From: Ferruginibacter sp.
GTDB lineage: Bacteria > Bacteroidota > Bacteroidia > Chitinophagales > Chitinophagaceae
Assembly (NCBI GenBank): GCA_030655145.1
Contig: JAURWD010000101.1
Location: 1 to 48,377, forward strand
Direction of reading: 5' to 3'
Length of the DNA stretch: 48,377 nt
Shown here: one piece after another, positions 7,836 through 17,320 of the stretch
Position numbering within the stretch: position 1 is the first letter of the stretch
Layout of the letters: every line of letters begins with the position of its first letter
Notes under the pieces: model-generated
Database searches by the model: none
Told to the model about the DNA's origin: nothing
What the model saw: only the letters and a program-made list of their open reading frames with translations
Made by a program: the position numbers and the translations under genes

Positions 7836-9080
7836 TTACCTCGTTCTATCCAAAAACAATAAACATCCATCACCATAGCTGAGGAAGCGGAAATCATTTG
7901 CAAGGGCATGATTGTACACTCTTTTCCAGTCGGACCCAATGGCGGCTGCCACCAGTAACAGCAAGGTTGATTGTGGCTGATGAAAATTCGTAATGATAGC
8001 TATGGGTATCCGAAATCGGTATCCCGGCGCAATTAAAATTTGAGTTTGGGTAATGAGCCGATCCAGTCCATTTTTCTCCATCCAGGCTACTAGCGCACCT
8101 AGTGCTTCGGCTGCTTTCAAAGTAACACCCATCAATGGCGCTTCGTAAACATCCCATTGCCGGATTGCGAGTTGATCGACTTCTATTTCCGGTGAATTGA
8201 AGATCCTGGCGCCCATCCAATACAGGCTTTCCAAAGTTCTCACTGAAGTGGTACCAACAGCAATGATCCCATCGTCAAGTTTTTGTATCAATGTTTGAAT
8301 GGTGGAAAGGGAAACATCTATCCATTCAGCATGCATTTCATGCCCGGCCATGCTCGCAGCTTTTACCGGTTTGAAAGTGCCTGCTCCCACATGGAGTGTT
8401 ACGTAAGCCTGCGAAATTTTCCTGGCTTTTAACGCTTCAAAAATGGCCGGCGTAAAATGAAGTCCGGCCGTAGGAGCTGCTACAGATCCTTCATGCCTGG
8501 CATATACCGTCTGGTATCGCACCTTATCTGTCTCCCCAGCCTTGCGTTTGATATATGGTGGCAAGGGAATACTGCCCATGCTGGAGATCACTTCTGCAAA
8601 GCTGAGACTGGCAGGCTCCCAACTGAGTTCAACTACATAAGTTTCTGTTAGCCGCTCTATCAGCCTGGCTGCTAATTTTATGGATTCGCCATTAGCCAGC
8701 ACAGTTGTTTTTTCCAGGCTTCCTGATTTCCATTTGCTTGCACCGCCGATCAAACATTTCCAGCGAACCTTACCTTGCTTCGCCATGATCAAGGCGTAGT
8801 CATGGTTGTCTTCGTAAGGTTCCAGGCAAAATATTTCTATGACCCCGCCGGTTGGTTTTTGAAAGAGGATGCGGGCAGCAATCACTTTTGTGTTGTTGAA
8901 AACAAGCAGGGAATTTTCCGGCAGATGTTCTTCCAGGTGGCTATATTCACTCTCTTCAATAAGGCCGTCGCGGTAAACCAACAATTTGGATGCATCGCGT
9001 TCCTCCAGTGGCTGGCTGGCAATTTTCTCTTCCGGCAAATCGTAGGTGAAATCTTTTATTGATAATTCCTGTGGATGCAT
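7836..9080 (-). CDS. queA: S-adenosylmethionine:tRNA ribosyltransferase-isomerase
   Basis: 414 residues, longer than the roughly 350 of E. coli QueA but of the length I recall for Bacteroidota. The N-terminus (DFTYDLPEEKIASQPLEERDASKLLV) and the blocks LLVFNNTKVIAARI, APTAGLHFTP, YVTLHVGAGTFKPV, EWIDV and ITNFHQPQSTLLLLVAA are family hallmarks. The enzyme transfers the ribosyl part of S-adenosylmethionine to preQ1 in tRNA to form epoxyqueuosine at wobble position 34. It starts 4 bases after the alpha/beta-hydrolase stop, so the two are probably cotranscribed with acs. Identification is firm. Confidence 0.95.
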   Translation of the reverse strand: MHPQELSIKDFTYDLPEEKIASQPLEERDASKLLVYRDGLIEESEYSHLEEHLPENSLLVFNNTKVIAARILFQKPTGGVIEIFCLEPYEDNHDYALIMAKQGKVRWKCLIGGASKWKSGSLEKTTVLANGESIKLAARLIERLTETYVVELSWEPASLSFAEVISSMGSIPLPPYIKRKAGETDKVRYQTVYARHEGSVAAPTAGLHFTPAIFEALKARKISQAYVTLHVGAGTFKPVKAASMAGHEMHAEWIDVSLSTIQTLIQKLDDGIIAVGTTSVRTLESLYWMGARIFNSPEIEVDQLAIRQWDVYEAPLMGVTLKAAEALGALVAWMEKNGLDRLITQTQILIAPGYRFRIPIAIITNFHQPQSTLLLLVAAAIGSDWKRVYNHALANDFRFLSYGDGCLLFLDRTR

Positions 9081-9084
9081 GTAA

Positions 9085-10029
9085 TTAATTAGCGAGGAAA
9101 CTGCTTACTTCGGCCAGCCATTTTTCATTTTCCTTTTTACACAGCGATTCATGTGCGCTGTTTTCATAAATGACCAGGCGTTTTTTTGCAGGAAGATTGG
9201 CGTAAATGCGATCGGTCTCAACTTGCGAAACCCGAGCATCGTGCCTGCCCCATTGGAGTAAGGTTGGAACGTTTATCTGTTTGGCAAAATTTGCAGGCTT
9301 CATATTGAAAGCCCAGAAGCCGTGTTCTATGCCGCCCCAAAATGTGATCATCGTCGCAAGCGGTTCTGCAGGAACACCCATCATCGTGATCCGGCCGCCC
9401 GTAGCCTCCACGATTGAACCGAAAGGCATTTCCAGGATGAGCTTTTTTGGTTGCAGCGGGTAATCGACCATGGCTTTACTGATGGCGGCTGCGCCCATGG
9501 AGATGCCCCAAAGCACAATATTTTTTTCACCTTTTTGCTGGATGAAATCATAGGCAAGTTTTACTTCTTCGGTTTCATGGTAACCGATGGTGCAACTGTT
9601 GCCATCGCTGTTTCCATGCGCCCGAAAGTCGGGCATCATAGTGTTGTAACCCATATTGCGAAACTCGGAAGCTTCGCGAACCACGCCGGATTTTGTACCT
9701 CCATGGCCATGAAATAAAATGACAGTGCCTTTTGGCTGGGTTGCAGTCGGAATATACCAGCTTTCAATTTTCAGCTCATCTTTTGTTACCAGCTGAATCG
9801 TTTGAACCGAAGAATCCTCAACGGGTGCATTCAATCTTTTAACAAGGTTGATTCCAAAGAAAACTTCCTTCGCGATATCCCAACCATTTTTGTCGGCCTT
9901 CTCTTTTTGCACAAACTCGTCCCGGTCATAAAAGTGGGTAAACTTGTAGGCGTGAAATGCGGTGATCACATTCGCCAGTACGAACAACAATAAAATGGTT
10001 CGAAAAAAATATTTTGATATCTTATTCAT
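9085..10029 (-). CDS. Membrane-anchored alpha/beta hydrolase
   Basis: 314 residues. An N-terminal hydrophobic segment (YFFRTILLLFVLANVITAF, about residues 7-25) could anchor it on the outer face of the inner membrane or be cleaved. The hydrolase core has the oxyanion motif FHGHGGTKSG, the nucleophile elbow WGISMGAAAI (GxSxG), an acid region WGRHDARV and the late histidine in ENSAHESL. The substrate is unknown; relatives include esterases and peptidase-S9-like proteins. It sits 30 bases after acs and 4 before queA, an arrangement that does not reveal its role. Confidence 0.85.
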   Translation of the reverse strand: MNKISKYFFRTILLLFVLANVITAFHAYKFTHFYDRDEFVQKEKADKNGWDIAKEVFFGINLVKRLNAPVEDSSVQTIQLVTKDELKIESWYIPTATQPKGTVILFHGHGGTKSGVVREASEFRNMGYNTMMPDFRAHGNSDGNSCTIGYHETEEVKLAYDFIQQKGEKNIVLWGISMGAAAISKAMVDYPLQPKKLILEMPFGSIVEATGGRITMMGVPAEPLATMITFWGGIEHGFWAFNMKPANFAKQINVPTLLQWGRHDARVSQVETDRIYANLPAKKRLVIYENSAHESLCKKENEKWLAEVSSFLAN

Positions 10030-10059
10030 CGCTGATCCGTGGAATATGAAATTGGGTTG

Positions 10060-11997
<1,938 letters not shown>

Positions 11998-12102
11998 GGC
12001 TCTGTAATCGTTCGTTTTATAAAATTGGTTGCTCGTGCCCAATTTAATATATTTATCATTATTACCACCAACAAACGATTGATTCAAAATTAAAAACGAG
12101 CT

Positions 12103-13695
12103 ATGGCGTCACCAGATGGTAAAGGTATTGGTAAAGTGATTTTTTCTTCTTCTCTTGGAACTCTCATTGAATGGTATGATTTCTACATTTTCGGCATGCT
12201 GGCAAAGACGATTGCCGTACAGTTTTTTCCCGAAGGCAATGAAACAGCCGCTCTCTTAAGTACGCTGGCGATCTTTGCAGCGGGCTTCCTTGTGAGGCCA
12301 TTTGGCGCCTTGGTTTTTGGTCGCCTCGGTGATATGATCGGGCGCAAATCCACCTTTTTATTAACCCTTGTTTTGATGGGCGGATCGACATTCCTCATCG
12401 GCCTGGTACCGGGCTATAGATCCATTGGCATTGCTGCTCCCTTATTGGTATTGTTACTAAGATTGGTGCAGGGACTTGCCCTCGGCGGAGAGTACGGCGG
12501 TGCTGCAACCTATGTTGCTGAACATTCGCCCGCCAACAAACGTGGTTACTATACGAGCTGGATTCAAACAACTGCGACGCTTGGTTTATTCGTGGCGCTT
12601 GGTGTCATCATGGCGGTTAAGGCAAACATGAGTGATGCCACGTTCAATATGGAGTGGGGCGGATGGCGGTATCCCTTTTGGATCTCAATTTTGCTGGTGG
12701 GTGTTTCAATTTATATCCGCTTAAAGATGAGCGAATCTCCCCTTTATGCAAAGCTTAAAAAGGAAGGCAAGACATCGGTCAATCCCCTGAAAGAAAGTTT
12801 TGGCCACCGGGCAAATTTCAAGATGGTCTTGTTAGCGTTATTCGGTGCCGTTATGGGGCAGGGAGTTATCTGGTACACCGGACAGTTTTATGCGCAATCC
12901 TTCCTGGAGAATGCGATCAAAATTGAGTTCATGCAAAACCGCGAGATCTTGTTGTGGGGCATTGGATTAGCCACACCATTCTTTTTGGTTTTTGGCGCAT
13001 TAAGTGATCGCATCGGGAGGAAATGGATTATGCTTACGGGAATGTTGTTAGGTGTTATTTTTTACCGGCCGATCTTCAATACTTTTTTGAAAGATGCGAA
13101 CCCAAAACAATGGGTAGCAGACATGAATAATATCACTGTTGACGAAACGAAAGTGAAAACAACTGCCGATACACTGCAGCTAAATAATCGCACCCAGGTT
13201 ATAACACATCGTGAGCGGGTGTTAAATTATCAGGGCAATCAATTTACCGAAAAAACAACCGACACTTCCGATGTGTCCAGTGCGGTGCCGGGCACAGCTC
13301 CTGGTTTGAGCATGAGCAATTCAAATAAAATGCAACCAGCCCGGGTTGGAGCGACAACGTATTCCGATGTTGTGCTCGAGAGCGGACTTCAATGGAAGTT
13401 TACTTTCCTTGTCTGGTGCATGATCATCTTTGTGACGATGGCTTACGCGCCGATTGCAGCGTTCCTGGTAGAACTTTTTCCAACACGAATTCGCTATACT
13501 TCGATGAGTCTTCCTTATCATATTGGTAACGGCGTTTTTGGTGGACTTGTACCCTTTATTGCAACCTTATTGTCGACGAGTTTTGCAAACGATCCGTTGG
13601 TCGGCCTCTGGTACCCGATCGGGATAGCGGCACTCTGTTTCGTGATAGGTGCGTTGTATTTGAGTAATAAAATAGATCAGAACATACACAACTAA
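12103..13695 (+). CDS. MHS-family MFS transporter with about 100-residue insert
   Basis: 530 residues. The 12-helix MFS pattern is clear, with motif A copies GRLGDMIGRKSTF near residue 72 and GALSDRIGRKWIM near 303, and LRLVQGLALGGEYGGAATYVAE, a hallmark of the metabolite:proton symporter group (ProP, ShiA). Residues about 330-428 form a hydrophilic insert rich in Thr, Asn and Ser, placed before WKFTFLVWCMIIF, which makes this protein about 100 residues longer than typical members. The substrate is unknown. The gene is divergent from acs over a 105-base gap, and a small membrane protein follows 11 bases later. Confidence 0.88.
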   Translation: MASPDGKGIGKVIFSSSLGTLIEWYDFYIFGMLAKTIAVQFFPEGNETAALLSTLAIFAAGFLVRPFGALVFGRLGDMIGRKSTFLLTLVLMGGSTFLIGLVPGYRSIGIAAPLLVLLLRLVQGLALGGEYGGAATYVAEHSPANKRGYYTSWIQTTATLGLFVALGVIMAVKANMSDATFNMEWGGWRYPFWISILLVGVSIYIRLKMSESPLYAKLKKEGKTSVNPLKESFGHRANFKMVLLALFGAVMGQGVIWYTGQFYAQSFLENAIKIEFMQNREILLWGIGLATPFFLVFGALSDRIGRKWIMLTGMLLGVIFYRPIFNTFLKDANPKQWVADMNNITVDETKVKTTADTLQLNNRTQVITHRERVLNYQGNQFTEKTTDTSDVSSAVPGTAPGLSMSNSNKMQPARVGATTYSDVVLESGLQWKFTFLVWCMIIFVTMAYAPIAAFLVELFPTRIRYTSMSLPYHIGNGVFGGLVPFIATLLSTSFANDPLVGLWYPIGIAALCFVIGALYLSNKIDQNIHN

Positions 13696-13706
13696 ATAGA
13701 CCTTGT

Positions 13707-13952
13707 ATGAAACAACTTAAAAGAATAATGGGGGTGTTGTGGATGATCTTGGCGCCGGCAATCATTTATTTCCTGGTGGTGGGGGCTATTGAAAACATTA
13801 ATCCCGCAGGAACAAAAGATATCAATAAGCCTGTGCCCTGGATCATCATCATCGCCATCTTTACACCAATCGCCATCGGGCTCATGATCTTTGGATTTTA
13901 CTCCTTAAAAGGAGAGTATGACCAGCTACCAGAAAGCTCGGACAAATTATAG
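13707..13952 (+). CDS. Small two-span membrane protein
   Basis: 81 residues with two hydrophobic helices, near residues 8-27 (VLWMILAPAIIYFLVVGAIE) and 44-66 (WIIIIAIFTPIAIGLMIFGFYSL), joined by a short polar loop. The C-terminus is acidic (GEYDQLPESSDKL). It begins 11 bases after the transporter stop, so the two are surely cotranscribed. It resembles small accessory or DUF proteins found beside transporters in Bacteroidota; I cannot name the family. A role in supporting the MHS transporter is inferred from position. Confidence 0.75.
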   Translation: MKQLKRIMGVLWMILAPAIIYFLVVGAIENINPAGTKDINKPVPWIIIIAIFTPIAIGLMIFGFYSLKGEYDQLPESSDKL

Positions 13953-14038
13953 GCAAATCCGAACAGGGTTGAAGTATTTCGTAGGAGCGTTTACGCCTAG
14001 CTGTTACATTGCAAATTTAAAGCCGGTGTCCCGCACCA

Positions 14039-14054
14039 TTTCTTAAATAAGAAA
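14039..14054. other. AT-rich palindrome between convergent genes
   Basis: TTTCTTA-AA-TAAGAAA, a perfect 7-base inverted repeat in the 165-base gap between the small membrane protein and the GH3 fusion gene. It could weakly terminate, but it lacks a GC stem and a good T-tract. Confidence 0.3.
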
Positions 14055-14117
14055 GTGACTATATGAATAAGGCGGTAAAGTTTTTTCCTTACCACCTCCC
14101 GGAGATACCCTTGTTAT

Positions 14118-17063
14118 TTATTTGACTTTCGTTTTCCCAATGGCTTCGTAAATAGCCTCATGGATAGCAGGTCGTACATTCATTTTTCCCAATAAAGGGT
14201 TATCGCCCTTTGGCGAAACCCGGTTGCTAAGGAAAACATACACCAGGTTGGATTCAGGATCTGCCCAGGTGCAAGTGCCGGTAAAACCGGTGTGACCAAA
14301 ACTTTTAGGGGAGGCAGAAAAAGTAGGATAGGCTTCGGGCCGGGTAGCATTATCTTTCTCCGGTTTATCAAATCCCAATCCACGTCGGCTGATCTTACTA
14401 TGATACGCTGTAAACAGATCGATCGTCTCTTTGCGCAGGTATTGTTTGCCATTAAACTTTCCTTCATTTAACAGCAGTTGCATTACGATAGCAATATCGT
14501 AAGCTGTGCTGAATAATCCGGCATGCCCGGCCACTCCACCAAACATTGCGGCGCCCGGATCATGCACATCACCCCGCACCAGTTGTAAGCGAAACAGCGG
14601 TTCCCGCTCTGTCGGCACTATGCGGCCGATGGGTAGGCGCTCCCTTGGTTTGAAGCCGGCGGCGCTCAGACCTAAGGGAACATAAAATTCCTTCCTTACA
14701 TATTCATTTAAGGAAAGACCTGTGATTGCTTCAACAATTTTTCCCAGGAAGATGAAATCATTATCACTGTAAACATACTTGTTGTTTGCGCTTAAGGGAC
14801 TTTGTAAAATGCGCCGGTACATGGTATCATTCCAATCGTTGCGCAGGTACAAATTCTCAGCCACCCTTACTTTAAACGAGTCGCTGGGCTGCGTAGCAAA
14901 ATATTTCGTATAGGGCTTGCCGTTACTATCGATCGCTTCTTTATAAAATGGAATGTAGGGAACCAGTCCTGCCTGGTGCAATAAGATATCTTCAATCTGT
15001 AAAGATGCTTTGTTTGTTCCTTTCACCCAAGGCAGGTATTCTCCCAGGGTCTTTTTGAGATCCAGTTTACCCTGCTCATATAATTTCATGACTGAAATGG
15101 TGGTTGCGCAAATTTTCGTCACGGAAGCCATGTCGTATACAGATTCTAAATTGACCTGCTCTGCCCCGCCAAAGGAGTATTGTCCATAAGCTTTATTAAA
15201 GAGAATGGAGCCATCTTTTACCACCAGCACTACGCAACCCGGCGTTGCCCCTTTCTCAATGGCGTCGGTAGCAATAGAGTCGATGCGGCTGAAGGCGACG
15301 GCTTGTCTTTTTGTCTCTGGATCTTGTGATAAAGCGGTTGAAACCATGCCCGACCCAAAAGGAAATACCTCGCAAACGGTAACGGGTAATCGCCCTTTAG
15401 CAGCGATCTTACCTTGTAAAAGATCCACCGCCGTATTGTGGATAATACTGTTATCTTCATAACACGCTACCAGGTTTTTGGCACTGCAGAAATTCTTGAT
15501 CGCATACGGGTTTCCAAAAACAAGCACCGTCGCGTTGGGTTGCTCCTGTAATTGATTTACGAGGTCGATGGCGTTTTTACTTAGACCAAAATTGTTGGCA
15601 GGTGTTCTGTTGTATCCGTGTACACCAACAATCACTTTTTTGTACCGCTGCCGGATCAACTCCAGGGTTGGTGCAACCCTGAGAGAATCTTGTTTGTAAT
15701 CAAAAAAGAAAACATCTGCATTGTAGTCAGCCTTTAACCTGGTTGCAAGTCCATTGTCGGCACTGATGCCGATACCCACATAAACTACTTCGTTTGCCGC
15801 GGTTGTCTTTGCAGCTGGCAGCAGGAATTCGCCGTCAGTGCCTTTGTGCAGTACCGTTAGTGCATGCTCAGCGATCAAGCGGCGCATTGCAGGCACCTCG
15901 CTATTTAAGTCTGCTGTTAAGTTTACGGTGTTAATAGGTTTCAAAGCGGTAAGGCCATATTGATATTTTGCTTGCAGCACCTTGCGGCAGTGTTGCTCAA
16001 TTTGCTGCCAGCTGAGCCTGTTATCAGCAATAGCCGCTTTAATTTCCTGGATGGCCAATGGTACATCTCCCGGCAAACACAACATATCATTTCCCGCGAT
16101 CAATGATTCTACGGAAGCGGCCCCGTTGGGAAAATATTTCTGAACACCCTGCATTTCCAGGGCATCGGTAAAAGTGAGTCCCTGGTAACCCAATTGGTCT
16201 CGCATCAATCCGGTCACATTGTTTTTAGAAATAGAGGTAGCACGGTTCTCCGATTTGTCGATAGCAGGAATGTAAAGATGGGCGATCATCGCACTTCCAA
16301 TGCCGGCCTTGAACAACTGCCGGAAAGGATACAGTTCTAGAGAGTCGAGCTGTGCCATCGTTTTGTTGATCACAGGCAGATCGTGATGCGAATCCACGGC
16401 CACATCTCCATGTCCAGGAAAGTGCTTGGCACAGGCCATCACGCCAAGATCCTGCATGCCCCTCATGTACTGGGTTCCAAACAGGGCGACCTTATATTTG
16501 TCTTCTCCAAAACTACGATCATTGATCACGGGATTATTTGGGTTGTTGTTGATATCTACAACCGGGGCATAATTAACCTGGATCCCAATTCGTTTACACT
16601 GCTCAGCAACTACTTGTCCGTACCGATACGGGATGCTTACATCTGAAACCGCACCTAACATCATCTGGTGAGGCAGCGGCAATACGCTGTCGATCATGCG
16701 CATACCCACACCCCACTCGGCATCGATGCACATCAGGATGGGCGTTTTTGCATGCGACTGCAAACGATTCAATATTTCTGCCTGCTTAACCGGGCTGCCC
16801 TGGAACAAACAAATTCCCCCAATGTTGTACTGCTTTACCAGGCTGTCTACTTTTTCATCATAGAAGATGGCCACCTTGTTTTTAAAGTCATAAGCGGATA
16901 AGCGCACCACCATCAGTTGTGCAATTTGTTCATCCTGCGAAAGGGTTTTGAACACACTGTCAGCCCATAGCTTTCCTGCACGATCGCGGGAAGCGGTAGT
17001 TTGGGCGGGAGCGACGAAGTTTATAAAAATCAGGAGACAGGAGGCAAGGCAAATTTTCAGCAT
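14118..17063 (-). CDS. GH3 (NagZ-like) glycosidase fused to serine beta-lactamase-type hydrolase
   Basis: 981 residues from the ATG at 17063, with signal peptide MLKICLASCLLIFINFVAPAQ. An upstream TTG at 17084 would add seven residues and spoil it. The N-terminal GH3 domain (about 30-375) has KHFPGHGDVAVDSHHDLPV, the loop with the Asp-His dyad of NagZ, and FTDALEM with the nucleophile Asp. A GH3 C-terminal-like domain follows (about 400-590). The last 370 residues form a class C beta-lactamase-like domain: SVTK (SxxK), YSDND and GHTG. The family probably acts on cell-wall muropeptides in the periplasm, the glycosidase cutting GlcNAc from anhydroMurNAc; the second activity is unknown. No adjacent partner gene. 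Confidence 0.9.
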   Translation of the reverse strand: MLKICLASCLLIFINFVAPAQTTASRDRAGKLWADSVFKTLSQDEQIAQLMVVRLSAYDFKNKVAIFYDEKVDSLVKQYNIGGICLFQGSPVKQAEILNRLQSHAKTPILMCIDAEWGVGMRMIDSVLPLPHQMMLGAVSDVSIPYRYGQVVAEQCKRIGIQVNYAPVVDINNNPNNPVINDRSFGEDKYKVALFGTQYMRGMQDLGVMACAKHFPGHGDVAVDSHHDLPVINKTMAQLDSLELYPFRQLFKAGIGSAMIAHLYIPAIDKSENRATSISKNNVTGLMRDQLGYQGLTFTDALEMQGVQKYFPNGAASVESLIAGNDMLCLPGDVPLAIQEIKAAIADNRLSWQQIEQHCRKVLQAKYQYGLTALKPINTVNLTADLNSEVPAMRRLIAEHALTVLHKGTDGEFLLPAAKTTAANEVVYVGIGISADNGLATRLKADYNADVFFFDYKQDSLRVAPTLELIRQRYKKVIVGVHGYNRTPANNFGLSKNAIDLVNQLQEQPNATVLVFGNPYAIKNFCSAKNLVACYEDNSIIHNTAVDLLQGKIAAKGRLPVTVCEVFPFGSGMVSTALSQDPETKRQAVAFSRIDSIATDAIEKGATPGCVVLVVKDGSILFNKAYGQYSFGGAEQVNLESVYDMASVTKICATTISVMKLYEQGKLDLKKTLGEYLPWVKGTNKASLQIEDILLHQAGLVPYIPFYKEAIDSNGKPYTKYFATQPSDSFKVRVAENLYLRNDWNDTMYRRILQSPLSANNKYVYSDNDFIFLGKIVEAITGLSLNEYVRKEFYVPLGLSAAGFKPRERLPIGRIVPTEREPLFRLQLVRGDVHDPGAAMFGGVAGHAGLFSTAYDIAIVMQLLLNEGKFNGKQYLRKETIDLFTAYHSKISRRGLGFDKPEKDNATRPEAYPTFSASPKSFGHTGFTGTCTWADPESNLVYVFLSNRVSPKGDNPLLGKMNVRPAIHEAIYEAIGKTKVK

Positions 17064-17290
17064 ATGAGAAAGATGTAATCGCAAAATAGGAAGTTTTGTA
17101 GAGTTAACCCTTTAAATGCCATCAAATTAACGAATTGAAGGCGACGTGTCTGTGCTTCATCTTTGATCGTACCTGCTGGCTTTTAGGATAAGTATGCGCT
17201 ACCACACTTAATTATCACAACCCATTCTATTCGCGAACCAATGTTGAGGGAATGTTCGGAGATATTTAAATCAAGCCGTGTTTAACTACT

Positions 17291-17315
17291 TAATTTTGCA
17301 ACAAAAAATAAGGAG
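17291..17315 (+). promoter_or_regulatory. -7 box and ribosome site of mutL
   Basis: TAATTTTG (17291-17298) fits the TAnnTTTG -7 box; no clear TTG lies at the expected -33 distance. AGGAG at 17311-17315, five bases before the TTG codon at 17321, is a strong ribosome site and decides that unusual start. Confidence 0.55.
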
Positions 17316-17320
17316 CCGTT

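Noticed and set aside
14118-15300. Possible beta-lactam resistance gene
   Set aside because: SVTK, YSD and HTG are shared by many serine hydrolases and the domain is fused to a GH3 glycosidase, so resistance is not implied.
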